Assembly: GCF_009834185.1 (NCBI RefSeq)
Contig: NZ_CP047173.1
Location: forward strand, 2,790,001 to 2,854,000
Direction of reading: 5' to 3'
DNA length: 64,000 nt
DNA from: Rathayibacter sp. VKM Ac-2760
GTDB lineage: Bacteria; Actinomycetota; Actinomycetes; Actinomycetales; Microbacteriaceae
Part shown: piece after piece, positions 26,759-34,956 of the stretch
How the letters are laid out: the number at the start of each line of letters is the position of its first letter
How positions within the stretch are numbered: position 1 is the stretch's first letter
Translations under genes and position numbers: made by a program
The notes under the pieces: model-generated
Told to the model about the DNA's origin: nothing
Database searches by the model: none
Seen by the model: only the letters and a program-made list of their open reading frames with translations

Positions 26759-27067
26759 TTGTCCGGGAATCGCAGATGGCTGGCGAGAGCCGCAGTATGC
26801 GTCGAGAAAGCCGATAAGGCCTTCCTCGTGCCGCTGCGCGAGCCGCTGGTGGAGGCCGTGGAGATCTCCGGATCGGGAGTGGACATCTGGGACTCGATCT
26901 GTGCGTCCTCTCATGGAATCACACTTCCGGCGCTTATCGAGAAGATTGCCGCACTTTATTCGACAGATGTCTCCGAGATAGCCGGACCGGTCGAGGAATT
27001 CGTTCTCCTCCTGCGCGATCGCGGTCTCGTCCTCGCCGCGGATCAGAGTCCGGGCGGCGCAGGATGA
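26759..27067 (+). CDS. PqqD-family small protein
   Basis: A 102-aa stand-alone PqqD-like protein. The winged-helix pattern is complete: an N-terminal strand region (AAVCVEKADKAFLVPL), VEISGSGVDIWDSICASS, a helix LPALIEKIAALYSTDVSEI, and the closing EFVLLLRDRGLVLA. In RiPP pathways such domains recognise leader peptides. No radical SAM, cyclase or clear precursor peptide is nearby. The TTG start is chosen for the strong GGGAGG ribosome site six bases upstream and because it is the only start that leaves the domain whole. Codon use differs from neighbours (AGA, ATA, GTA and TAT codons), hinting at foreign origin. The stop overlaps the start of the nucleotidyltransferase gene (ATGA). Confidence 0.75.
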   Translation: MSGNRRWLARAAVCVEKADKAFLVPLREPLVEAVEISGSGVDIWDSICASSHGITLPALIEKIAALYSTDVSEIAGPVEEFVLLLRDRGLVLAADQSPGGAG

Positions 27068-28002
27068 CGGGCGCCGCGGGTCTCGACCTGCGCACCGCGG
27101 TGCTTCTCCTGCACGGCTGGCTCTCCTGGTTCGCGGAGCAGCACGCGCACCGCGCGCTCTTCCTCAAGGGGCCGGGGCTGCGGTTCCACGGCCTGCGCGG
27201 CGAGCACGTCTCCGCCGACGTCGACGTCCTCGTCGACCCCGCGGACTTCGAGTCGTTCTGCGCCCTGCTCGAGGCCGGCGGCTGGAGTCAGCGCCGCAGC
27301 ACCTTCGCCGGCACGCGCTACACCGAGCACTCGCGCACCCTCATCCACCCCAGCTGGCCCTGCGACATCGACGTGCACCGCTTCTTCCCCGGGTTCCTCG
27401 CGCCCGGCGAGGTGGTCTTCGACGAGCTGTGGCGGCGGCGAGTGCCGATGCCGGCCGCCGGGCGCGACTGCAGCATCCCTGACCGGGCCGGCAGCCTGCT
27501 CGTCCTGGCCCTGCACGCGCTCCGGAGCCGCTCGGACAACGCCCGGCACGCGCGCGAGCTCGCCCACCTGATCGAGCACGCCGCGCTCGACGCCGAGCAG
27601 CGCGCCGATCTGGTCGCGCTCGCCCGCCGCACGGGCGCCGAGCACACGCTCGCCGAGGTGCTCCGCGCGCTCGACGCGGTCCCCGCGACTCCGGCGCCGC
27701 CGGTCGAGGATCCGGCGGAGGCCGCCGCGCTGGCGGAGTGGACCCGTCGCGTGAGCGCCGGCGCGAGCACGGGCTACATGTGGACCAGCATCATCCGGCG
27801 GCAGCGCGGCTGGCGTCGGCTGCTGACGATCCGCCACGCACTCTGGCCGCGGCGCGCGGATCTGCTGCGGATGCGGCCCGCGACGACGGACACGGCCGCG
27901 GGTCGCACACGGGCTCGGCTCCAGCGCCTGGTGCGGGGTGCGCCAGCGGCGTCGCGGGCCGTCGCGCAGCTGATCACCGACCGCCGCCGCTCCCGCCGCT
28001 GA
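27064..28002 (+). CDS. Nucleotidyltransferase-family protein (NTP_transf_5 type)
   Basis: A 312-aa paralogue of the N-terminal domain of the fusion protein at 7098-8522. Shared features are LFLKGPG (Lys35), SADVDVLVDPADF with Asp52 and Asp54 as the metal pair, and HPSWPCDIDVHRFFPGFL. The remainder is helical, with a long tail rich in arginine. The family is annotated as nucleotidyltransferase from fold similarity, and its substrate is unknown. It is translationally coupled to the PqqD gene before it, whereas in the other copy the same two domains are joined in the opposite order. It converges on prmC at the end of the glycan region. Confidence 0.8.
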   Translation: MTGAAGLDLRTAVLLLHGWLSWFAEQHAHRALFLKGPGLRFHGLRGEHVSADVDVLVDPADFESFCALLEAGGWSQRRSTFAGTRYTEHSRTLIHPSWPCDIDVHRFFPGFLAPGEVVFDELWRRRVPMPAAGRDCSIPDRAGSLLVLALHALRSRSDNARHARELAHLIEHAALDAEQRADLVALARRTGAEHTLAEVLRALDAVPATPAPPVEDPAEAAALAEWTRRVSAGASTGYMWTSIIRRQRGWRRLLTIRHALWPRRADLLRMRPATTDTAAGRTRARLQRLVRGAPAASRAVAQLITDRRRSRR

Positions 28003-28014
28003 TGGCGGCCGCGG

Positions 28015-28890
28015 TCAGCGCACCGCCACCGTCGAGCGGTCGCGACCGGTGAGGTCGCGCTGCGTCGTCGCCCCGCGCCAGCCGTCCGCCGTGAGCAGCG
28101 CGCGGATCTCCGCGCCCTGCAGCTCGCCGTGCTCGATCACGAGCACTCCCCCGGGCCGGAGCAGCCGCAGCGCGGTCCGCGAGAGCGCCCGCACGACGTC
28201 GAGTCCGTCCTCGCCGCCGTAGAGCGCGGCGGGCGGGTCGTAGCGCTGGACCTCGATGTCGCGCGGGATCGCCGCCGACGGGATGTACGGCGGGTTGGAC
28301 ACGACGACCGAGACGGTGCCGTCGAGGTCGGGCAGCGCGTCCGCGAGGTCGGCGAAGACGATCCGGGCGTTCTCGAGGCCCAGCCGGTCGCGGTTCCCGC
28401 GCGCCCAGAGGAACGCGTCGACCGAGTTCTCGACGCCGATCACGCGGGCGTGCGGCACCTCGTGCGCCAGCGCGAGCGCGAGGGCACCGCTGCCGGTGCC
28501 GAGATCGACGGCGAGCGGCGACTCGTCCGCCACGGCGCGCAGGGCGTCGATCGCGAGCTGGGCGACCCCCTCCGTCTCCGGGCGCGGCACGAAGACGCCG
28601 GGGCCGACGGCGAGCTCCAGCGAGCGGAACGGCGCGACCCCGGTGATGTGCTGGAGCGGCTCGCGCGAGGCCCGGCGCTCGATCGCGTGGTCGAAGGCGT
28701 CACGGGTCGCCCCGTCGAGCGTGAGACCCGTGATGAGCCGCGCCTGCAGCGACCCGCGGCCGAGGCCCAGCAGGTGGCCGAGCAGCAGCTCCGCGTCCAC
28801 GTCCGGCGTCGGCACGCGCGCGGCACTCAGCCGCGCGACGGCGTCCGCGAGCAGCGCCCGGGCGTCGAGCTCGATCGTCACGGTGCTCAC
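28015..28890 (-). CDS. prmC: Release factor glutamine N5-methyltransferase PrmC
   Basis: Methylates the glutamine of the GGQ motif in release factors, using S-adenosylmethionine, which raises termination efficiency. The 291-aa protein has an N-terminal helical substrate domain, then the SAM motif VDLGTGSGALALAL and the catalytic NPPY at residues 199-202. RPETEGVAQLAI is a further family signature. It overlaps prfA by four bases (ATGA), the usual arrangement of enzyme and substrate. In other actinobacteria a Sua5-type gene commonly follows prmC; here the next gene is the convergent nucleotidyltransferase of the glycan region. Confidence 0.96.
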   Translation of the reverse strand: MSTVTIELDARALLADAVARLSAARVPTPDVDAELLLGHLLGLGRGSLQARLITGLTLDGATRDAFDHAIERRASREPLQHITGVAPFRSLELAVGPGVFVPRPETEGVAQLAIDALRAVADESPLAVDLGTGSGALALALAHEVPHARVIGVENSVDAFLWARGNRDRLGLENARIVFADLADALPDLDGTVSVVVSNPPYIPSAAIPRDIEVQRYDPPAALYGGEDGLDVVRALSRTALRLLRPGGVLVIEHGELQGAEIRALLTADGWRGATTQRDLTGRDRSTVAVR

Positions 28891-29969
28891 GACTCGTCGG
28901 AGCCGATGTCGGCCAGGCGGGCCTCCTCGTCGAACTGGATCGCGCTCTCGACCACGGGGTCGAGCGCGCCGTTCATCACGCCGTCGAGGTTGTACGCCTT
29001 GTATCCGGTGCGGTGGTCCGCGATCCGGTTCTCCGGGAAGTTGTAGGTGCGGATCCGCTCGGAGCGGTCCATCGTGCGGATCTGCGTCTTCCGCGCGTCC
29101 GAGGCGGCGGCCGCGATCTCCTCCTGCTGGCGCGCGAGGATGCGGGCGCGCAGCACGCGCATGCCGGCCTCGCGGTTCTGCAGCTGGCTCTTCTCGTTCT
29201 GCATCGACACGACGATGCCGGTCGGCAGGTGGGTGATGCGCACCGCGGAGTCGGTCGTGTTGACCGACTGGCCGCCCGGGCCGGAGGAGCGGTAGACATC
29301 GATCTTCAGGTCGTTCTGGTTGATCGCGACCTCCTCCGGCGCGTCCACCTCGGGGAAGACCAGCACGCCGGTCGTCGAGGTGTGGATGCGACCCTGCGAC
29401 TCGGTCACGGGGACGCGCTGCACCCGGTGCACGCCGCCCTCGTACTTCAGGTGCGCCCAGACGCCCTGCGACGGGTCGGTCGCGTTGCTCTTGATCGCGA
29501 CCTGGACGTTCTTGTAGCCGCCGAGGTCGGACTCGTCGCGGTCGAGGATCTCGGTCTTCCAGCCCTTCGCCTCGGCGTAGTGCAGGTACATCCGGAGCAG
29601 GTCGGCCGCGAACAGCGCGCTCTCGGCGCCGCCCTCGCCGCCCTTGATCTCCATGATCACGTCGCGGCCGTCATCGGGATCGCGCGGGATGAGCAGGCGG
29701 CGCAGCTTCTCCTGGGCGACCCGCAGGCCCTCCTCCAGCTCCGGCACCTCCTCGGCGAAGGCGTCGTCCTCGCGGGCCAGCTCGCGGGCGGCCTCGAGGT
29801 CCTCGCCGGCCTGGATCCACGCGGAGTGCGCGGCCTTGATCTGGCTCAGCTCGGCGTAGCGGCGGTTGACCTTCTTCGCGCGCGCGGCGTCCGCGTGCAG
29901 CGCGGGGTCGGACAGCTGCGTCTGGAGGTCCTCGTGCTCGGCGAAGAGGACGCTGACGGATTCGAACAT
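28887..29969 (-). CDS. prfA: Peptide chain release factor 1
   Basis: Recognises UAA and UAG stop codons and triggers peptide release. The 360-aa protein has the GGQ motif at residues 232-234 (SSGPGGQSVNTTDSAV) and the PxT-type codon-recognition tripeptide P187-V188-T189 that marks release factor 1 rather than 2. Length fits the family. The start at 29969 follows an AACCAGGATCACCGC leader. It is followed directly by prmC and lies downstream of rho, separated by a terminator and a repeat element. Confidence 0.97.
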   Translation of the reverse strand: MFESVSVLFAEHEDLQTQLSDPALHADAARAKKVNRRYAELSQIKAAHSAWIQAGEDLEAARELAREDDAFAEEVPELEEGLRVAQEKLRRLLIPRDPDDGRDVIMEIKGGEGGAESALFAADLLRMYLHYAEAKGWKTEILDRDESDLGGYKNVQVAIKSNATDPSQGVWAHLKYEGGVHRVQRVPVTESQGRIHTSTTGVLVFPEVDAPEEVAINQNDLKIDVYRSSGPGGQSVNTTDSAVRITHLPTGIVVSMQNEKSQLQNREAGMRVLRARILARQQEEIAAAASDARKTQIRTMDRSERIRTYNFPENRIADHRTGYKAYNLDGVMNGALDPVVESAIQFDEEARLADIGSDES

Positions 29970-30012
29970 GCGGTGATCCTGGTTTCCGGGTGTCGTGTGG
30001 TGGTGGGCGGCC

Positions 30013-30115
30013 CGTGCTGGTCGAGGAGGCGCCGTGTCGAGACCGACGTGCTCAACGGAGCGGGTCTCGATGCCTTGCTGGTCGAGGAGGCGCCGCAGGC
30101 GCCGTATCGAGACCC
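30013..30115. repeat. Palindromic intergenic repeat elements (two partial copies)
   Basis: Two copies of a repeat built from TGCTGGTCGAGGAGGCGCC and its mate ending in TATCGAGACC lie between rho and prfA (about 30013-30044 and 30061-30115). The family also occurs at 49859-50033 and 56559-56646. Inverted arms GGGTCTCGAT and ATCGAGACCC can form a hairpin. Confidence 0.75.
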
Positions 30116-30126
30116 GGGACGCGAAA

Positions 30127-30167
30127 ACGTCCGCGACCGCCCCCGGGAGGAGGGCGGTCGCGGACGT
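30127..30167 (-). terminator. Intrinsic terminator of rho
   Basis: A perfect 16-bp stem (30127-30142 with 30152-30167) with a 9-base loop lies just after the rho stop. On the - strand the stem ends in ACG followed by TTTT, giving a proper intrinsic terminator. Confidence 0.85.
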
Positions 30168-30175
30168 CGGGGCAG

Positions 30176-32677
30176 CTAGTGGTGGCCGTTGCCGTGGTTC
30201 GCGGTGGTCGGGCCGACGGCGGACTTCGAGACCTGCATGAGGAACTCGACGTTCGACGACGTCTCCTTGAGGCGCGACAGGATGATCTCGAGCGCCTGCT
30301 GCTGGTCGAGCCCGGCGAGGGCGCGGCGCAGCTTCCAGGTGATCTTGACCTCGTCCGCGCTGAGCAGCATCTCCTCGCGGCGGGTGCCCGACGCGTTCAC
30401 GTCGACCGCCGGGAAGATCCGCTTGTCGGCGAGGTGGCGGGAGAGGCGGAGCTCCATGTTGCCGGTGCCCTTGAACTCCTCGAAGATCACCTCGTCCATC
30501 TTCGAGCCGGTCTCGATGAGCGCCGTCGCGAGGATGGTGAGCGAGCCGCCGTTCTCGATGTTGCGCGCCGCGCCGAAGAACTTCTTCGGCGGGTAGAGCG
30601 CCGAGGCGTCCACGCCGCCCGAGAGCACGCGACCCGAGGGCGGCGCGGTCACGTTGTAGGCGCGGCCGAGGCGGGTGATCGAGTCGAGCAGCACGACGAC
30701 GTCGTGGCCCAGCTCGACGAGGCGCTTGGCGCGCTCGATGGCGAGCTCGGCGACCGTGGTGTGGTCCTCCGCCGGGCGGTCGAACGTGGAGGCGACGACC
30801 TCGCCGCGCACGGTGCGCTGCATGTCGGTGACCTCCTCGGGACGCTCGTCCACGAGGACGACCATGAGGTGGACCTCGGGGTTGTTCTGCACGATCGCGT
30901 TGGCGATCTGCTGCAGGACGATCGTCTTGCCGGCCTTGGGCGGCGCGACGATGAGACCGCGCTGGCCCTTGCCGATCGGGGCGACCAGGTCGATGATCCG
31001 CTGGGTCAGCTTGCCCGGCTCCGTCTCGAGGCGCAGGCGCTCGGTCGGGTACAGCGGGGTGAGCTTCTGGAACTCGACGCGCGCGGCGGCCTCCTCGACG
31101 GTCTGGCCGTTGATCGAGTCGACGCGGACGATGGCGTTGTACTTCTGGCGGCCGCTGCCCTCGCCCTCGCGGGGCTGGCGGATGGCGCCGACGACCGCGT
31201 CGCCCTTGCGCAGGTTGTACTTCTTGACCTGGCCGAGGGAGACGTAGACGTCGCTGACGCCGGGCAGGTAGCCCGTGGTGCGCACGAAGGCGTAGTTGTC
31301 GAGCACGTCGAGGATGCCGGCGACCGGGATGAGGACGTCGTCCTCGCTGATCTCGGGCTCGAAGTCGTCGCCGACCGCTCCCCCGCGGCGCTTGCGGTCG
31401 CGGTAGCGGCTGCGGCGGCCGTCCTCGTCCGCCTGCTGGCCGTTCTGCGCGGAGCCCTGGGCACCCTGGCCGCCGGCGTTGCCGCCCTGGCCCTGGTTGC
31501 CGCCCTGGCTCGGCGCGGACTGGCCGTTGCCGTTCTGCGCGGCGCCGTTCTGGCCACCGTTGCCCTGGCCGCCGTTGTTCTGGCCGCCGTTCTGCTGACC
31601 GTTCTGCTGGCCGCCGTTGCCGTTCTGGCCGCCACCGTTCTGGCCGCCGTTCTGCTGGCCGCCGTCGTTCTGCTGGCGGTCCTCGCCGCGGCGGTTGCGG
31701 TTCCGGCGGTTGCGGCCGCGGCCGGTGCCCTGCTGGTCACCCGAGTTCTGCTGCTCGTCGGAGCCCTGCTGGTCGGAGCCCTGCTGAGCGTCGCGGCGGT
31801 CGCCGCCGTCCTGCTCGTCACCGGAGTCGTCGGAGACGGTCTCGGCGGCGTCGGCCGACTCGGGCTGCTCGCTCTGCTCGGCGCTGCCGCCGCGGCTGCG
31901 ACGGCGGCCACGGCGCTCGCGCTGCCCGCCCTCGCGGGACGAGTCGTCGGACTCGGGGCCGTTGGGCAGCTCGATCTCGATGACCGGGCGGGGAGCCTGC
32001 TCGGCCTCGGGCGCCTGCTCGAGGATCGGGGGGAGCTCGGGGATGAGCGACTCGACGCCGCTGCCGGCCGGCACGTTCACGTGCTCGCCGGCGGCGACGG
32101 TGCCGCTGGAGGCGCGGCGCGAGCCGCGCCGGCGGGGCGTGCGCTCGGCGGGCTCGGCGACCGGCTCGGCGGCCACGGGCAGGTCGAGCTCGACCGGGGC
32201 CGCGTCGGCGACGACGGGAGCCGGCTCCTCGGTGGTCGCGGCGGCCTGCTCGAGGACGTCGGCGGTGTCCGCCTCCGTGCTCTCGGCCGCGGCGGGGGTC
32301 TCGGCGGGCGCCTCGAGCACCGGAGCGCTCTGCTCGGCCACGTCGGCGGGCTCGGCCTCGACGCTCGTGCCGTCGACGACGGCCTCGGGCTGCTCGGCGA
32401 AGGCCTGCTCGGCGACGACGGGCTCGGCCGCGGCCGGCTCCTCGGCGGCGGCGGGCTCCTCGGCGACGAGGGCCTCGGGCGCCTCCGCGGGCTCGGCCGG
32501 CTCGGCCGCCGCGCCGGCGCGGAGGTCGGTGATGGCCTGCACGAGCTCGCCCTTGCGGAGCTTGGACGCTCCGCCGAGGCCGAGGCTCGTCGCGAGCGCC
32601 TGCAGCTCCGCTACGCGGAGAGCCGAGAGATCGGCGTTGGTGTCCGCAGCGGGGCTGTGGGTGTTGACATCTGTCAC
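30176..32677 (-). CDS. rho: Transcription termination factor Rho with long low-complexity insertion
   Basis: RNA-dependent ATPase/helicase that ends transcription. This 833-aa protein is about twice the usual length. Residues about 15-50 form the Rho N-terminal helical domain (LQALATSLGLGGASKLRKGE). Then comes an acidic Ala/Glu/Pro-rich stretch, a basic patch (RRGSRRASSG), and a Gly/Asn/Gln-rich region at about residues 300-415 made of runs such as NGGQQNGGQNGGGQ. The RNA-binding domain follows (VAGILDVLDNYAFVRT), then the motor with Walker A VAPPKAGKT near residue 576 and Q-loop LGPTT-type tail. Actinobacterial Rho proteins often carry insertions here. The GTG at 32677 is chosen because homology begins just after it. 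The protein ends NHGNGHH. Confidence 0.96.
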   Translation of the reverse strand: MTDVNTHSPAADTNADLSALRVAELQALATSLGLGGASKLRKGELVQAITDLRAGAAAEPAEPAEAPEALVAEEPAAAEEPAAAEPVVAEQAFAEQPEAVVDGTSVEAEPADVAEQSAPVLEAPAETPAAAESTEADTADVLEQAAATTEEPAPVVADAAPVELDLPVAAEPVAEPAERTPRRRGSRRASSGTVAAGEHVNVPAGSGVESLIPELPPILEQAPEAEQAPRPVIEIELPNGPESDDSSREGGQRERRGRRRSRGGSAEQSEQPESADAAETVSDDSGDEQDGGDRRDAQQGSDQQGSDEQQNSGDQQGTGRGRNRRNRNRRGEDRQQNDGGQQNGGQNGGGQNGNGGQQNGQQNGGQNNGGQGNGGQNGAAQNGNGQSAPSQGGNQGQGGNAGGQGAQGSAQNGQQADEDGRRSRYRDRKRRGGAVGDDFEPEISEDDVLIPVAGILDVLDNYAFVRTTGYLPGVSDVYVSLGQVKKYNLRKGDAVVGAIRQPREGEGSGRQKYNAIVRVDSINGQTVEEAAARVEFQKLTPLYPTERLRLETEPGKLTQRIIDLVAPIGKGQRGLIVAPPKAGKTIVLQQIANAIVQNNPEVHLMVVLVDERPEEVTDMQRTVRGEVVASTFDRPAEDHTTVAELAIERAKRLVELGHDVVVLLDSITRLGRAYNVTAPPSGRVLSGGVDASALYPPKKFFGAARNIENGGSLTILATALIETGSKMDEVIFEEFKGTGNMELRLSRHLADKRIFPAVDVNASGTRREEMLLSADEVKITWKLRRALAGLDQQQALEIILSRLKETSSNVEFLMQVSKSAVGPTTANHGNGHH

Positions 32678-32878
32678 TGGAGAGGGGTTCCTTCCCCCCG
32701 GGAACGATCGCTCACCGGGAGAGCACATCGACCGTGCGGGTCCATCGCGAGTTCTGATCCACGCGATGCTCTCGGTCGCCGGCTCGACCTGCCTCGGAAA
32801 GCGCAGAGAGGGCACGAGCGACCAGGCGCTGGTCTGCAAGAGAAGCAGGGGCGCCCTTCACACGATGTGATGGCCGTG

Positions 32879-32884
32879 ATTATC
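32879..32884 (-). promoter_or_regulatory. Putative rho promoter -10 (GATAAT) with long leader
   Basis: On the - strand GATAAT lies about 200 bases before the rho start, so the transcript would carry a leader of nearly 200 bases. A long leader fits autoregulation, but no specific structure was recognised. Confidence 0.45.
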
Positions 32885-32913
32885 GGGACGATCCGTCGGA
32901 CAGATTCCGCTCG

Positions 32914-33882
32914 TTACGCGGCTCCTCGGGATGCGATCCCCACTGTAGCACCCTTGAAGTCGACGGCCAGCATGTGCGCGCGCCACGGCGTGCGCGCCTC
33001 GCGGGCCACCAGATCCGCGGCGGCGAGGCGCTGCGCCGGGTCGCTGCAGAGCACGAGGACGCTCGGTCCGGCACCCGAGACGACGGCGGCGTAGCCGTGC
33101 GAGCGCAGCAGGGCGATCAGCTCGGAGGTCTCGGGCATCGCGGCCGCCCGGTAGTTCTGGTGCAGCTTGTCCTCGGTCGCCGCGAAGAGCAGCTCGGGGC
33201 TCTGGATCAGCGCCGCGATCAGCAGAGAGGAGCGCGAGACGTTGAAGACCGCGTCCTCGTGCGGCACGCTGATCGGCTGCAGCGAGCGCGCCAGCCGCGT
33301 CGACATGGTGTGCGCGGGGACGAAGACCACGGGCGAGACGCCGCGGTGCACCATCAGCTTCTTCGAGCGCGGCCGGAGCGGCGCCTCGGCCCCGCCCTCG
33401 GCGCCGGGCTCGACCCAGGCGATGGTGAGTCCGCCGAAGAGCGCGGGCGCCACGTTGTCCGGGTGCCCCTCCATCTCGGTCGCGATCCGGAGCAGGTCGT
33501 CGGAGTCGAGCTCGACGATCCCGTCGAGCAGCCCCTTCGCCGCCATGATGCCGGAGACGATCGCGGCGCCGGAGGAGCCCATGCCACGGCCGTGCGGGAT
33601 GATGTTGCGCGCGATCACGTCGATCCCGGGCATCTCCTGCCGCTGGTCGGCGAAGGTGTAGGCGATCGCCTGCACGACGAGGTTCGTCTCGTCGGTCGGC
33701 ACCTCGCCCTCGCCCACTCCGTGCACGGTCACCCGGGCGCCCGTCGCCGCGACGGCCGTGACGTCGAGCTCGTCGTAGGACGAGAGCGCGAGGCCGAGCG
33801 TGTCGAAGCCGGGACCGAGGTTCGCCGAGGTGGCGGGGACCTTCACGTGCACGGTGCGGCCGACGGGAACCGCCGAGGTCAT
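32914..33882 (-). CDS. thrB: Homoserine kinase
   Basis: Phosphorylates homoserine, the first committed step to threonine. The 322-aa GHMP kinase has the N-terminal VPATSANLGPGFDTLGLAL, the phosphate-binding PHGRGMGSSGAAIVSG and a C-terminal VVSGAGPSVLVLC motif. The start at 33882 overlaps the thrC stop by four bases. It closes the lysA-hom-thrC-thrB run, and about 230 bases separate it from rho. Confidence 0.96.
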   Translation of the reverse strand: MTSAVPVGRTVHVKVPATSANLGPGFDTLGLALSSYDELDVTAVAATGARVTVHGVGEGEVPTDETNLVVQAIAYTFADQRQEMPGIDVIARNIIPHGRGMGSSGAAIVSGIMAAKGLLDGIVELDSDDLLRIATEMEGHPDNVAPALFGGLTIAWVEPGAEGGAEAPLRPRSKKLMVHRGVSPVVFVPAHTMSTRLARSLQPISVPHEDAVFNVSRSSLLIAALIQSPELLFAATEDKLHQNYRAAAMPETSELIALLRSHGYAAVVSGAGPSVLVLCSDPAQRLAAADLVAREARTPWRAHMLAVDFKGATVGIASRGAA

Positions 33883-34955
33883 GCGCCGGCCAGGCCCAGC
33901 ACGTCGGCGATCGCCGCGGTGTCCACGGGCACGACGGTCGGCGTGATGTCGTCGCCGTCCGCGGTGCGCAGGGCCCACTGCGGGTCCTTCAGGCCGTGGC
34001 CCGTGACGGTCAGCACGACGGTCGAGTCCTTCGGGATCTCGCCCGCCTCGGCCCGCTCGAGCAGGCCCGCGACGCTGATCGCGGAGGCGGGCTCGACGAA
34101 GACGCCGACCTCGCCCGCGAGGATGCGGTACGCCTCGAGGATCTTCTCGTCGGTGATCGCGCCGAAGTAGCCGTCGCTGACGCTGCGCGCGTTGAGCGCG
34201 AGCTCCCACGAGGCGGGGTTGCCGATCCGGATCGCGCTGGCGATGGTCTCGGGGTGGCGGACGGGCGCGCCGTGCACGATCGGCGCCGAGCCCGCGGCCT
34301 GGAAGCCGAACATCCGCGGCAGCTTCGTCGTCGCACCGCGCTCCAGCTCCTCGGAGTAGCCGCGGAAGTAGGCGGTGTAGTTGCCGGCGTTGCCGACCGG
34401 CACGATGTGCAGGTCCGGCGCGTCGCCGAGGACCTCGACGACCTCGAAGGCGGCGGTCTTCTGACCGGCGATGCGGTCGGGGTTCACCGAGTTGACCAGG
34501 TGCACCGGGTAGTTCTTCGCGAGGTCGCGGGCGATGTCGAGGCAGTCGTCGAAGTTGCCCTGGACCTGCAGCAGCTGCGCGTTGTGCGCGATCGCCTGGC
34601 TCAGCTTGCCGAGCGCGATCTTGCCCTCGGGGACGAGCACCGCGGCGGTGATGCCGGCGTGCGTCGCGTAGGCCGCGGCGGAGGCGGAGGTGTTGCCGGT
34701 GGAGGCGCAGATGACGGCCTTGGCGCCGTGCTCGACGGCCTTCGAGATCGCCATCGTCATGCCGCGGTCCTTGAAGGAGCCGGTCGGGTTCATGCCCTCG
34801 TACTTGACCCAGACCTTCGCGCCCGTGCGGGCCGAGAGTGCCGCCGCCGGGATGAGCGGGGTGCCGCCCTCGCCGAGCGTGATGACGGGGGTCGCCTCGG
34901 TGACATCGAGGCGGTCCGCGTACTCGTGCAGGACTCCGCGCCACTGCTTGGCCAT
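33879..34955 (-). CDS. thrC: Threonine synthase
   Basis: PLP enzyme that turns O-phosphohomoserine into threonine. The 358-aa protein is the short actinobacterial form. The PLP lysine is in NPTGSFKDRGMTMAI, and CASTGNTSASAAAYA plus VGNAGNYTAYFRG line the phosphate-binding site. The ATG at 34955 is chosen for the AAGGAG ribosome site just upstream; an in-frame ATG five codons earlier lacks one. It sits between hom and thrB with a one-base gap to hom. Confidence 0.96.
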   Translation of the reverse strand: MAKQWRGVLHEYADRLDVTEATPVITLGEGGTPLIPAAALSARTGAKVWVKYEGMNPTGSFKDRGMTMAISKAVEHGAKAVICASTGNTSASAAAYATHAGITAAVLVPEGKIALGKLSQAIAHNAQLLQVQGNFDDCLDIARDLAKNYPVHLVNSVNPDRIAGQKTAAFEVVEVLGDAPDLHIVPVGNAGNYTAYFRGYSEELERGATTKLPRMFGFQAAGSAPIVHGAPVRHPETIASAIRIGNPASWELALNARSVSDGYFGAITDEKILEAYRILAGEVGVFVEPASAISVAGLLERAEAGEIPKDSTVVLTVTGHGLKDPQWALRTADGDDITPTVVPVDTAAIADVLGLAGA

Positions 34956-34956
34956 C

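Noticed and set aside
26759..28002. Lasso peptide or other known RiPP cluster
   Set aside because: Only the PqqD domain fits. No asparagine-synthetase-like cyclase, transglutaminase-type leader protease, radical SAM enzyme or exporter ABC gene is beside it.
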